Shown: piece by piece, positions 37,533 through 46,618 of the stretch | How the letters are laid out: every line of letters begins with the position of its first letter | Numbering within the stretch: the stretch's first letter is position 1 | From: Glaciecola sp947496235 | GTDB taxonomy: Bacteria; Pseudomonadota; Gammaproteobacteria; Enterobacterales; Alteromonadaceae | NCBI RefSeq assembly: GCF_050306235.1 | Contig: NZ_JBLWFH010000008.1 | Span: 1-64,000, forward strand | Direction: 5' to 3' | DNA: 64,000 bases | The notes under the pieces: generated by a model | What the model saw: the letters and a program-made list of their open reading frames with translations, nothing else | Told to the model about the DNA's origin: nothing | The model's database searches: none | Position numbers and translations under genes: made by a program

Positions 37533-38384
37533 TCAGGCACCAAGTAATTTTTCCAACCATTCAATAAACATATAATTGTGTCGAGAAAGTTGCCCACCTT
37601 TATTTGGAATGTAGTAACAAAGTTGAGAATCTATGGGTTGAGTCGTTAACTCGGTAAGTAAACCTGATTTTACATAACCCTGAGTAAGCGTACTTGAGCA
37701 AAACACAAAAGCATCTTCTATTAAACATTGTTGAATACCAAATAATTCTTGATCGTAATGCTTAATGTCGATTTTTTTGTTTTCTAATTTATTGAGTTTG
37801 AGCCATGCGTCAAGGGGGAGCTTGGGCAAGTCAGGATTTTTCCATTCGGTACTATAAATAGTTACTTGCTCTGCATTATTAAATTTGCTCGCAGCGCTAG
37901 CATTAGCAAATAAATTAAACAGCTCTGTTTTGACAATATCCTCTTTGTTTTGCTTGTCTATATCACCCAATCTAATGGGGATGGAAAAGTTGTCTGGGAC
38001 AATACTTTCTCCGCTAGTAACATTGATCTCGACCTCAGGGTATTGGCAATAAAACCCCTGCAAAGCCGGAATCAGTACTAATGCTGCAAATGAGGATGTA
38101 GTAGCAACATTAATCTGCTTTTCACTACTAGCAATTTTACTAATTGCAGTTTCAATGGTTTGGAAACCTAGGCTGGTAGCGACAGCGAGCTCCTTTCCAG
38201 CTTGAGTCAATATCACCTTTCTGGCTTCTCGCGAAAACAAATGAATACTTAAACGCTGTTCAAGATTATTGATGTGGTGGGAAACTGCGGTCGGCGAAAT
38301 GGCCAATTCATGAGCCGCTGCTTTAAAACTTCCTAGTCTAGCGGCGGATTCAAATGCCTTTAGTGCAGGTAAAGAAACTTGCAT
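37533..38384 (-). CDS. LysR-family transcriptional regulator
   Basis: This 283-residue protein has an N-terminal winged helix (SFKAAAHELAISPTAVSHHINNLEQRL, split over about 18-44) and a periplasmic-binding-like effector domain. The wording GcvA-type fits, as the helix has AVSHHI. It is divergent from the azoreductase gene, with a LysR-type box in the shared 133-base region, so it very probably controls that gene and itself. The inducer is unknown, most likely a quinone-like or electrophilic compound. Confidence 0.9.
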   Translation of the reverse strand: MQVSLPALKAFESAARLGSFKAAAHELAISPTAVSHHINNLEQRLSIHLFSREARKVILTQAGKELAVATSLGFQTIETAISKIASSEKQINVATTSSFAALVLIPALQGFYCQYPEVEINVTSGESIVPDNFSIPIRLGDIDKQNKEDIVKTELFNLFANASAASKFNNAEQVTIYSTEWKNPDLPKLPLDAWLKLNKLENKKIDIKHYDQELFGIQQCLIEDAFVFCSSTLTQGYVKSGLLTELTTQPIDSQLCYYIPNKGGQLSRHNYMFIEWLEKLLGA

Positions 38385-38416
38385 TAGAAATTCTCGGCAG
38401 GAAATAATGTTAATTT

Positions 38417-38435
38417 AGATGAGTTAAATTCATCT
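38417..38435. promoter_or_regulatory. LysR-type operator candidate
   Basis: The inverted repeat AGATGA-N7-TCATCT contains the T-N11-A core of LysR boxes (T at 38420, A at 38432). It lies midway between the lysR-like gene and the azoreductase gene. Confidence 0.6.
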
Positions 38436-38517
38436 GTAAATGTTTTTTATTCGTTTGTAATTTGTCCTATTCAGCACAAGAATAATACTCACTATTAATT
38501 GTTTAAGGTAATTGATC

Positions 38518-39207
38518 ATGAGCGTTGTATTACATATAGATTCAAGTGTCAGGGCAGTATCAAATGAAAATCCAGAATACGATTCGATCTCGAAAAAACT
38601 GGCGAAAATTTTTGTAGAAGAATACAGAAAAGAGATTGATTTAGATGAGTATATTTATCGTGATATCGGGGTTAACCCTCCAGCATTTATAACCCAAGAC
38701 TGGATTGGTGCTGTATTTACGCCGGAATTAAAGCGAAGTGTTGAACAGCAAGCATTATTGGCCCAATCTGATGCTTATATTGCTGAGCTGGAAAGAGCTG
38801 ACATTATCGTTATTTCTTCACCCATGTATAACTATGGTATGCCAGCGCAGTTAAAAGCTTGGTTCGATCAAATTATACGTATCAATAAAACCTTCGATTT
38901 TGATTTGGCTCGCGGCGATAAGCCTTTGGCGCCTATTATGTCTGGGAAAACCTTAGTTGTAGTGACATCTAGTGGTGAATTTGGCTTTGAAAAAGGAGGA
39001 ATAAATGAAACGTCAAGTCATCTAGTGCCGCATCTAAGAACCTTGAGCAAATACCTTGGAGTAAATGAAATTTATGAAATAGCTTCTGAATTTCAAGAAT
39101 TTGGCGATGACAGGCATAAGGATTCTTTACGCAAGGCTGAGCGCAAAGCGATATCAATTGCGAAAGCGATATTTTCAAAAGAGGTAAGTAGCTGTATTGA
39201 AAATTAA
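38518..39207 (+). CDS. FMN-dependent NADH-azoreductase (AzoR-type)
   Basis: The ATG at 38518 follows an AGGT site; a TTG two codons earlier is not preferred. The 229-residue flavodoxin-like enzyme has the FMN phosphate loop near the N-terminus (VLHIDSSVRA), SSPMYNYGMPAQLKAWFDQIIR as dimer and flavin segment, and VVTSSGEFGF. AzoR enzymes reduce quinones and azo compounds with two electrons and protect against thiol and quinone stress. It is cytosolic and divergent from the LysR gene that probably regulates it. Confidence 0.9.
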   Translation: MSVVLHIDSSVRAVSNENPEYDSISKKLAKIFVEEYRKEIDLDEYIYRDIGVNPPAFITQDWIGAVFTPELKRSVEQQALLAQSDAYIAELERADIIVISSPMYNYGMPAQLKAWFDQIIRINKTFDFDLARGDKPLAPIMSGKTLVVVTSSGEFGFEKGGINETSSHLVPHLRTLSKYLGVNEIYEIASEFQEFGDDRHKDSLRKAERKAISIAKAIFSKEVSSCIEN

Positions 39208-39224
39208 CGAATTGCCAAATAAAC

Positions 39225-40082
39225 CTATTTATGCGGCCTTTTTTGCTTGGTTTGTAATGTTAAAGCAAATAGAAGCAACGCGAGTACGGGAAGGGTGTAG
39301 GGCGCATTGACATTAGTTGCATTCGAGACAAAAGCGCCTGAGCCAATGATCCTATTGGCTATATCCAATCCATAACCAATCGGCTCATAAAGATTAAGTC
39401 GATTCTCATCTTTAAGCATATCGTCGAGAGTGGCATAGGTGACATAAGAGGGGACGCCTGAACTGGAGAGATCATTGAAAAGACTCCAGTAAAATTGGCC
39501 ATCTGACCCTGAAGCTACAATATTATTCGCTATATCTGCGCTGTATCCAGTGGGAGAGAAAATGTCAATGCGGTTAGTATCAGCTAGCATATCCATTAGT
39601 GAAGCATAAGTTGCATAAACCGGAATACCGTTGGGATTTGATAAGTTATTAAACAAATTCCAATAGGTAGTTCCATCTGAACCCGTCGCTATAATATTAT
39701 TCGCGATTTCTACACTGTAACCGGTTGGTTCATAAAAACCTGTACGATTTGTATCATTTAACATCCCATTGATGTCTGAATATGTAGAAAACGAAGGAAT
39801 ACTTGTGGCTGTAGATAGGTTGTTAAAAAAATTCCAAAAGTGAGTGCCATCAGAACCTGTAGCTACCAAGTTATTAGCCACATTTGATCCGTAGCCGTCA
39901 GGAGAAAATATATCAACGCGATTTGTGTCAGTTAGCATGTCTTCAAGCGTACTATAAGTGACATAACTAGGTACTGAAGTATTGCTAGTTGTATCGTTAA
40001 ATAAATTCCAATAAATAGCACTCGCAATGCTTGAATTAGATATGAAAATCAAAATGGCAGTTAGTAATATCCGTTTAACCAT
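39225..40082 (-). CDS. Exported four-repeat protein with PEP-CTERM-like sorting tail
   Basis: This 285-residue protein has a signal peptide (cleavage near residue 21) and four tandem repeats of about 58 residues. Each repeat follows YWNLFN...IPSYxTYxxLxDMLxDTNR...SPTGYSxxIANNIVATGSDG. The C-terminus has NAPYTLP, a hydrophobic helix and a basic tail QTKQKRPHK, as in PEP-CTERM exosortase substrates. It is therefore probably exported, processed and placed at the cell surface or in matrix. The repeat unit is not one that I recognise. No exosortase is in the window. Confidence 0.75.
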   Translation of the reverse strand: MVKRILLTAILIFISNSSIASAIYWNLFNDTTSNTSVPSYVTYSTLEDMLTDTNRVDIFSPDGYGSNVANNLVATGSDGTHFWNFFNNLSTATSIPSFSTYSDINGMLNDTNRTGFYEPTGYSVEIANNIIATGSDGTTYWNLFNNLSNPNGIPVYATYASLMDMLADTNRIDIFSPTGYSADIANNIVASGSDGQFYWSLFNDLSSSGVPSYVTYATLDDMLKDENRLNLYEPIGYGLDIANRIIGSGAFVSNATNVNAPYTLPVLALLLFALTLQTKQKRPHK

Positions 40083-40471
40083 AATTCACTCCGTTGGTGT
40101 GCTTTAATCGAGCTTGGTGTTATTTGTTAATACCTATCTCTGTATGATTTTTATACAGTAGCGATTGGTGAGTAGATCTGTCAAATTATTTTGTTAATCC
40201 TGAGCTATGCATATAGTTTAATTTTTTCATTTGTGATTGCCTCATCTGCAGAGGGCAAAAGAAAAAGCTTTAAGATAAGACTCTGTCTAATTAGAAGCAA
40301 ACCGCAGTTGCATAAGTATGGTTTTAGATTACTAAATTCTTTTGGTGGAAAAGGCATCTGATTTCAACTAGGATTTTTGATGATTGGCACTTAAAATATT
40401 GGTTAAACGTAAGTTTTAGTCAGAGAATCGGTTAGAACTATAAAGTTATCTGACGTAAGGAATCGAAATAA
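40083..40471. other. Intergenic stretch without recognised element
   Basis: This region separates the divergent four-repeat protein and an orphan membrane-anchored protein. It must contain both promoters. The only structure seen is CTGTAT/ATACAG (40140-40158), too widely spaced for a LexA box. The AAGGAA ribosome binding site of the right-hand gene lies near its end. I see no RNA gene. Confidence 0.4.
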
Positions 40472-41107
40472 ATGTTCAACAAAGGGTTGCTCATTACCAG
40501 TCTAACTATATCGCTTATCATTTTGTTATTCGCGGTTAGCGTGTTGGGAGAAAATCATCGGGCTCAAGGACTGATAGATTCTTATCTAGATGATTTAGAA
40601 AACGGAAATTTTTCTGCTGCTTGTTTGCCTATGGATTTCCCATCGTCGTTAGAACAAGTGGATCAAAATCTATCTTGTGAAGATAGGAACTTTATTTTTA
40701 CTATAAGTTTAATTTCCATAGCCAACCCCGATTGGGCTGTTCAGTCGAACCAAAGCGATATTTTCAATTCTTCAATAAATCAGTACTGGCTCCCATATTT
40801 TACCCAGGAAAGTGTCAACATAGGTGTTTCTTTTCCAACCGCTGACAAGGCAAATACATTAGACAATTTATTTCTCATTAAAAGAGAAGGTTGGTCTTGG
40901 ACTATAGCTGAAATAAATATGCAAGATATTGAATTTGCGCAGACATTTATCACCTATCAAAATAGTTTGAATTTAGAAAAATATGTCATTCAAACATCTG
41001 ACAAAATCCAGTTAAAAGATGTAGAAATTGACTTTTTGAGCCTCACACCTTTGGACAAAATGGTTCTAAAATACAATCTGCAAAAAGTATATCAAGGGTT
41101 AGAGTAA
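40472..41107 (+). CDS. Membrane-anchored or exported protein of unknown function
   Basis: This 211-residue protein has one N-terminal hydrophobic segment (about 6-26) and a soluble rest that should face the periplasm. A helical start (HRAQGLIDSYLDDLENGNFSAAC) and later LFLIKREGWSWTIAEIN resemble NTF2-like fold proteins, in which such a Trp-rich strand ends a beta sheet, but this is a weak impression. Cys residues near 50 and 68 could form a disulfide. It is 71 bases before the DUF885 gene. I do not recognise the family. Confidence 0.6.
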   Translation: MFNKGLLITSLTISLIILLFAVSVLGENHRAQGLIDSYLDDLENGNFSAACLPMDFPSSLEQVDQNLSCEDRNFIFTISLISIANPDWAVQSNQSDIFNSSINQYWLPYFTQESVNIGVSFPTADKANTLDNLFLIKREGWSWTIAEINMQDIEFAQTFITYQNSLNLEKYVIQTSDKIQLKDVEIDFLSLTPLDKMVLKYNLQKVYQGLE

Positions 41108-41178
41108 GTGCCGCGTTGTTATTATCTGATATCCTCTGCTAGACTGAATTGAAGACCAATTCAGGAAAGGGATATTTA

Positions 41179-42963
41179 ATGTCGCGTATTGCCATTTGTT
41201 TACTCATCTTTTGTATTTCACTAACAGGATGCACTTCTACTCAATCCTCATCTTCAAATGCTGAAATAAAGGTTGATGCGAACCAAGCGTTAGATGCCTT
41301 TTTAGAAAGTGATTGGAGCCGCATTATGCAGCAGTTCCCAGAATATGCATCTTATCTTGGTGTTGCTGATGACCAGCAGAATAGCTCATGGACAGATAAC
41401 AGTCTTCAAGCCTATGAAGAACGTCATTTAGCGGATAAAGCAGCCCTTACTAAATTATTAGAAATTGATCGCAGTCAGTTGAGTGAACAACAAAAGACTA
41501 ACTATGACTTGTACCAATGGCAGTTGGAAATGGAAATCAAGTCATATGCCTTCAAGACATTTTTGATGCCTGTTAGCCAGAGAGATGGCATCCAAACCTT
41601 AAATAATTTTATTAATTATGCGCCACTAAATACGCTCAAAGATTACCAAAACTGGCTAGCAAGATTAGATGCTTTACCTCAATTGATTGACCAAACACGT
41701 CAGTTAATGGAAGTTGGCATCAAAGAGAACATAGTGCCGCCAATTAAAACACTGTCTCGAGTGACTGGACAATTTGAACGGCATTTGGTTGATGACCCCA
41801 AAGATAGTCTTTTTTACGTGCCTTTTGAAACCCTTCCCGATACCTTTACTGATGAACAAAAAGCGCAATTACAATCACGTGCTTCTTTTATCATTAAAGA
41901 AAAATTATTACCCAAATACCAAGATTTCAATGCGTTTTTGATTAACCAATATTTGCCCGCCTGCCGCCAAGATGATGGTGTATGGGCTTTGGCCAATGGC
42001 AAAGCGTACTATGAATACTTGGTCGATTATTTCACTACTACCGATATGACACCTGATGAGATTCATCAATTGGGTTTGCAAGAAGTAGCGCGAAATCGTG
42101 CTGAAATGGACAAGGTGATTGAAGAGGTTGGGTTTGAAGGAAGCTTTGAAGAATTTCTACATTTTCTACGCACCGATCCCCAATTTTATTATGAAACCCC
42201 AGAAGCTTTATATGAGGGGTATTTGGCGGTCAGTAAACGGCTCGATCCTGAGTTAACTAAATTGTTTGGTAAATTACCTCGGATGCCATACGGCGTTAAG
42301 GCTATACCGGACAACGTAGCGCCGCAAACTACTACAGCTTACTATAGTCCGCCGTCAGCAGATGGAATGCGCCCAGGTTATTATTATGTCAATTTGTACC
42401 AGCCTGAATCGAGGCCGAAATATGAAATGGAAGTACTCAGTGTACATGAAGCCGTTCCCGGACATCATTTGCAGATTGCATTGCAGTCAGAGTTGGGTGA
42501 ATTACCGCCATTTAGACGCTTTTTAGGTTTCACGGTATTTATAGAAGGATGGGGTTTATACAGCGAGCGCTTAGGATACGACATGGGATTGTATCAAGAC
42601 CCTTATTCGCGATTTGGCCAATTAACCTACGACATGTGGCGATCAGTGCGCTTGGTGGTGGATACAGGCATTCATTATATGGGTTGGACTCGCCAGCAAG
42701 CCATTGACTATTTCAAAGCTAACGCGGCCAAAACCGAACAAGATATAATCAATGAAATTGACCGATATATTACCAATCCAGGGCAAGCGCTGGCCTATAA
42801 AATTGGTCAATTGAAAATGCTCGAATTACGTGAGAAAGCAAAACAAGCGCTTGGAGACAAATTTGATATACGCGCATTTCACGATGCAATGTTGGGCTCT
42901 GGTTCTGTGCCACTGAACGTGCTAGAAGAGACTATTAATCAGTGGATTGCTGATAACAAATAG
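41179..42963 (+). CDS. DUF885-family lipoprotein, probable metallo-hydrolase
   Basis: ATG 41179 follows a GGAAAGGG site and gives a lipoprotein signal with lipobox LTGC; a TTG ten codons upstream is rejected. The 594-residue protein has the DUF885 layout, with helical N-terminal part and the zinc-like motif HEAVPGHHLQ (about 422-431) followed by FIEGWGLYSERLG. Such proteins are gluzincin-like and are thought to be peptidases, but proof is scarce. It is anchored to a membrane facing the periplasm and ends at a strong terminator. Confidence 0.88.
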   Translation: MSRIAICLLIFCISLTGCTSTQSSSSNAEIKVDANQALDAFLESDWSRIMQQFPEYASYLGVADDQQNSSWTDNSLQAYEERHLADKAALTKLLEIDRSQLSEQQKTNYDLYQWQLEMEIKSYAFKTFLMPVSQRDGIQTLNNFINYAPLNTLKDYQNWLARLDALPQLIDQTRQLMEVGIKENIVPPIKTLSRVTGQFERHLVDDPKDSLFYVPFETLPDTFTDEQKAQLQSRASFIIKEKLLPKYQDFNAFLINQYLPACRQDDGVWALANGKAYYEYLVDYFTTTDMTPDEIHQLGLQEVARNRAEMDKVIEEVGFEGSFEEFLHFLRTDPQFYYETPEALYEGYLAVSKRLDPELTKLFGKLPRMPYGVKAIPDNVAPQTTTAYYSPPSADGMRPGYYYVNLYQPESRPKYEMEVLSVHEAVPGHHLQIALQSELGELPPFRRFLGFTVFIEGWGLYSERLGYDMGLYQDPYSRFGQLTYDMWRSVRLVVDTGIHYMGWTRQQAIDYFKANAAKTEQDIINEIDRYITNPGQALAYKIGQLKMLELREKAKQALGDKFDIRAFHDAMLGSGSVPLNVLEETINQWIADNK

Positions 42964-42981
42964 CATTATTCTAAAAAAACG

Positions 42982-43008
42982 AAAACAGACGCTAAATGCG
43001 TCTGTTTT
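42982..43008. terminator. Bidirectional intrinsic terminator
   Basis: An 11-bp perfect stem AAAACAGACGC/GCGTCTGTTTT with a 5-base loop lies between the convergent DUF885 and GMC genes. The GMC stop codon overlaps the stem-loop junction. A and T runs on both sides support termination in both directions. Confidence 0.88.
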
Positions 43009-44725
43009 TCATTTCATTGGCACAATAATCAACCGCTCTAGCGGTTAATGCCATAAAGGTAAGTGACGGGTTAACTGTACTTGAGGAACAAAAACTAGCA
43101 CCGTCGGTTACAAACAGATTGGGAATATCATGTGATTGGTTGAATCCATTCAACACCGAGTCTTTAGGATCTCTACCCATTCGCGCAGTGCCTAGTTCAT
43201 GTATAGCAGATCCTGGCGGCTTGGTATCGTAAGACACGGATGCTTGAATATTCACCGCGCCAGCAGCTTCTAGCATTTTTTCACATTGATAGGCAGCATC
43301 ATCCATCATGCGTTTTTCATTATCTGACCATTGGGCATTAAAATGCAGCTGTGGCATGCCCCACTTGTCTTTTTTGGTTGGATGCAAGGACACTTGATTT
43401 TCAAATCTGGGTAACATTTCACCTTGGGCAAAAAAGCCAAAATACCAGTCACCGGGCTGTGTCAGACGCTTTTTGTAATCTGCACCTATGCCATCTTGAT
43501 AGGCGCCCCCTTTGTAGTTACCTCGTCCGGCATCACCACCCAGTGCATACCCTCTTACAAAGCCTTTTTGATACTTTTCAGGTTTATAATAAAAATTAGG
43601 TACATAAATGCCTGTTGGTCTGCGACCCGAATAATATTCATCGTCGAATCCCGGCATACTGCCGCTGGCTCGGGCATTGTAACAATGATCCATCAAGTAA
43701 TGACCTAACACCCCCGAACTATTGGCTAAGCCGTTTTTAAACTTGGGCGTTATGCTGTTTAACAATACTTGAGTAGAACCAAAAGTAGATGCGCAAAGGA
43801 ACACTGTTTTGCCATAGTATTCACGTTTATTCATAGTTTGTGCATCTATTACGTTGACACCTTTTACCCGATTAGTTTTTTCATCGTATATCAAACTGTG
43901 AACAATTGAATTAGGGGCTATATGCAGATTCCCGGTTTTTACAGCTGCTGGTAAAGTGGAACTTTGGGTAGAAAAATAAGCCCCAAGTGAACAGCCCTTT
44001 TGGCATTCATTTCTGGCCTGACAATTCACCCGTCCTTGACTAATATGAAAGGATGTAGGCTCAGTTAAATGGGCCGTTCTCCCAATAATTAACGGGCGGT
44101 CTGGAAATTTTTCCGCTAACTTTTGCTTGGCCACTTCTTCAGGTTTATTCATCTCAAAGGGCGCAATAAAAACGCTGTCTGGAAGCTGCTCTAAATTATC
44201 GCGAGTACCAGAGATACCCGCATGTGTTTCTACATGGGCATACCATTTTTCCAGGTCTTTGTAGCGTATTGGCCAGTCATTCCCATGACCATCTTTAAGG
44301 TTAGCTTCAAAATCAAACGTGCTCATTCGGTAAGACTGACGATGCCACAGGAGTGATTTACCGCCAAGTTGATTGCCACGAATCCAACGAAAATCTGTGC
44401 CATCTTCAGTGGAATAGGGCATGTCTCTGTCGTTGTTAAAGAAGTGCTTAGTCATGTCACTAAAGGCGTAACTGGTAGATTGGATTTTGTATTCCTGTTC
44501 TACCAACAAATTACTCACTTTAGTGCGATTAGGAAACTCCCATGGGGGAACATTTTCTGTGGTGTAGTCTTTTCTGTGCTCTACCACGCGGCCACGTTCT
44601 ACCATCAGTACTTTGTAGCCTTTCTCGGTAAATTCTTTTGCTGCCCAGCCGCCGGAAATTCCAGAGCCAACAACTAGAACGTCAAACTCTTCTTGAGTCT
44701 CGTTTATATACAATTTTTCGTTCAT
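42992..44725 (-). CDS. GMC-family FAD oxidoreductase, large subunit of a sugar dehydrogenase
   Basis: This 577-residue protein has the FAD dinucleotide-binding motif VVGSGISGGWAAKEF (about 18-32). C-terminal HELGTARMG supplies the catalytic His, and STVNPSLT the paired Asn. The sequence type is that of the gluconate-2-dehydrogenase/glucoside 3-dehydrogenase large subunit. A cluster of Cys near QGRVNCQARNECQKGC (about 230-246) is typical and may bind an iron-sulfur cluster. It has no signal peptide and is probably exported with the Tat-signal partner encoded 8 bases upstream. Likely role: oxidise sugars or glycosides in the periplasm and pass electrons to cytochrome c. Confidence 0.9.
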   Translation of the reverse strand: MNEKLYINETQEEFDVLVVGSGISGGWAAKEFTEKGYKVLMVERGRVVEHRKDYTTENVPPWEFPNRTKVSNLLVEQEYKIQSTSYAFSDMTKHFFNNDRDMPYSTEDGTDFRWIRGNQLGGKSLLWHRQSYRMSTFDFEANLKDGHGNDWPIRYKDLEKWYAHVETHAGISGTRDNLEQLPDSVFIAPFEMNKPEEVAKQKLAEKFPDRPLIIGRTAHLTEPTSFHISQGRVNCQARNECQKGCSLGAYFSTQSSTLPAAVKTGNLHIAPNSIVHSLIYDEKTNRVKGVNVIDAQTMNKREYYGKTVFLCASTFGSTQVLLNSITPKFKNGLANSSGVLGHYLMDHCYNARASGSMPGFDDEYYSGRRPTGIYVPNFYYKPEKYQKGFVRGYALGGDAGRGNYKGGAYQDGIGADYKKRLTQPGDWYFGFFAQGEMLPRFENQVSLHPTKKDKWGMPQLHFNAQWSDNEKRMMDDAAYQCEKMLEAAGAVNIQASVSYDTKPPGSAIHELGTARMGRDPKDSVLNGFNQSHDIPNLFVTDGASFCSSSTVNPSLTFMALTARAVDYCANEMKNRRI

Positions 44726-44733
44726 ATATATTC

Positions 44734-45348
44734 TTAATAATAGTCTAGCGAACCGGATGTTTTAGTGCGCTCATCCACGGGAATAGAGCCTTTGTAACCA
44801 CCAGGATATGGCTGGAAAAACAATGCCTTTTTTACGCCATCTTCAGAGGTGAAATAACCGAAAACGATCAGTGATTTAAGTAATTTAAAATCCGCTTTTT
44901 GCGAAGCCGAAAATCCGCGTAAAGCTTCAACCTCAACTAAAATCTCAGTTTGCTTTTCAGTCGGAAGCGCAGCAAAAGATTTACCGTAGCTTTGCATCGT
45001 TTTGGAATCGATTACATCTACAATATCAATACAACGCTTTTGATCTTGTTCACTGTGACACTGCAACAGTTGATGATCAACAAATCCATGGCAATCCACA
45101 TCTGCAGCACTAGGAGTATCAGTTTTTGGAATTACTGTGGCGCAAATGCTTTGCAAAGTCTTCATTTGAGCTTGGCTAAAAGTAACGCCAGCTTTATCCG
45201 CACTGTTTGGCCTGGGTGTATAAGCCAAAGCCGTTGAAATTCCAGAACCCGCGACGAGAGACGTAGCAGCGGCTACCCCAATTGCTTGGGATAGCCGCTG
45301 TAGAAATTCGCGTCTGGAAGTGTTTTCTAAGGACGCTTTTTGATTCAT
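44734..45348 (-). CDS. Gluconate 2-dehydrogenase subunit 3-type Tat-exported partner
   Basis: This 204-residue protein starts with a twin-arginine signal (SRREFLQRL at 11-19, then a hydrophobic AIGVAAATSLVAG). The rest is a small helical domain with ICATVIPKTDTPSAADVDCHGFVD and ALFFQPYPGGYKGSIPVDE, typical of subunit 3 of flavin sugar dehydrogenases. It would carry the GMC subunit through the Tat pathway and help it mature. The gene lies in a tight operon with the MFS gene (11-base gap) and the GMC gene (8-base gap). No dedicated cytochrome subunit is in the operon. Confidence 0.9.
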   Translation of the reverse strand: MNQKASLENTSRREFLQRLSQAIGVAAATSLVAGSGISTALAYTPRPNSADKAGVTFSQAQMKTLQSICATVIPKTDTPSAADVDCHGFVDHQLLQCHSEQDQKRCIDIVDVIDSKTMQSYGKSFAALPTEKQTEILVEVEALRGFSASQKADFKLLKSLIVFGYFTSEDGVKKALFFQPYPGGYKGSIPVDERTKTSGSLDYY

Positions 45349-45359
45349 TACTGCTTACC

Positions 45360-46607
45360 TTATGAGGCTGGGTTTTCAGCTTCTGTATGCGCCGTTTGAC
45401 GATTACGCATGAAGAAGAAAAAGCCACCGAACAACACAATTAAAACCATTGGGAAGTAAATCATGTTTGAAAGTACTGCTGGGCCTGCTACGGCCGCTAT
45501 TGCGGTTGGATCTGTTATACCTGATGCTTTAGCACTTTGTTCAGCGGCATCAAACCAACCCCCGATAAAGGGATTCCAAGCGCTCACTGCAAACATTCCT
45601 GCACCGCCCGCTAACGACATTCCAAGAGCGCCGGTTTGTGGTGTGTATTCAGCTACAGAACCTATCATAGTTGGCCAGAAGTAAGTAACGCCTAATGCGA
45701 ATACAACAGCAGCCACATAAACTAATGCACCTGATGCGTTCATCATTAAGAAGATACCAATTGTAGTGGTAACCGCAGACCCTAGTAATACTCCCGTTGG
45801 GTTAAATCTATGCACCAAAGGACCTGCAAAGAAACGACCAACCGCCATTATTCCAGTAATCATGGCTAAAATGACCATAGGGTGAGCACCAGAGTTACCT
45901 AACATTTTTTCAATCCACTGCTGGGTTCCAAGTTCTGCCGTAGCGGTAAGTGTCATACAAGCGATTAGGAAAATGTACATAGGTGTAAATAGGTGGCGCA
46001 AATTATTTGTGGTCGAAAGCAATTTTGCATCTGCAACTGGGAAAGTCGCGCCGAATAACATAACGCCATAAATAATTGTTGGAATTATCATAGTCGCAAT
46101 TTGCCATTGCCAGCTGATACCTGCTTGAGTCATTGCAAATGATACTAAAGCACCAATTACAATGCCGCCTGGGAACCATACGTGGAAGCGATTCAGCATA
46201 GTCGTTTTATTATTCGGATAAATATCGGCGATAATCGGGTTACAGCCTGCTTCTACTGATCCGTTAGCAAAACCAATTAAAAAGGTGGAGATCAATAGGC
46301 CCAAGAAATTATCAGCGAAGATAGTTAATACCAAGCCCAATAAATGGCACACAAAGGCTAACCAAATAAGTCGTCTTGCACCTAAAGCGTTATATAAGAA
46401 ACCGCCAAATGCTGTGGCAAGCGGAAAACCAAGAAATGCCATAGCGTTAACCCAACCAAGTTCATTGCCAGATAGACCGTATTGCTCACCGAGTTGTGTC
46501 AATATACCTGCGCGTATAGCAAAGGTCATCGCGGTTACAATTAATGCAATGCAACTTAAATTAAATAGACGAGATTTTTCCGATTCTGTCATGGTAGAAA
46601 TTGTCAT
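45360..46607 (-). CDS. MFS transporter, probable sugar or keto-sugar importer
   Basis: This 415-residue inner-membrane protein has twelve hydrophobic segments and the MFS loop-2/3 signature as FGGFLYNALGARRLIW (about 73-88). It most resembles the FucP/nucleoside-type sugar:proton symporters. Its place between the cytosolic TIM-barrel gene and the Tat partner/GMC pair suggests import of the oxidised sugar made outside the inner membrane. A good AGGAG site precedes the ATG. The substrate is inferred only from context. Confidence 0.85.
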   Translation of the reverse strand: MTISTMTESEKSRLFNLSCIALIVTAMTFAIRAGILTQLGEQYGLSGNELGWVNAMAFLGFPLATAFGGFLYNALGARRLIWLAFVCHLLGLVLTIFADNFLGLLISTFLIGFANGSVEAGCNPIIADIYPNNKTTMLNRFHVWFPGGIVIGALVSFAMTQAGISWQWQIATMIIPTIIYGVMLFGATFPVADAKLLSTTNNLRHLFTPMYIFLIACMTLTATAELGTQQWIEKMLGNSGAHPMVILAMITGIMAVGRFFAGPLVHRFNPTGVLLGSAVTTTIGIFLMMNASGALVYVAAVVFALGVTYFWPTMIGSVAEYTPQTGALGMSLAGGAGMFAVSAWNPFIGGWFDAAEQSAKASGITDPTAIAAVAGPAVLSNMIYFPMVLIVLFGGFFFFMRNRQTAHTEAENPAS

Positions 46608-46618
46608 TATTATTACTC

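Noticed and set aside
40140..40158. LexA-like CTGTAT...ATACAG palindrome
   Set aside because: The CTG and CAG ends are 13 bases apart, whereas LexA boxes need 10, and neither neighbour is an SOS-type gene.
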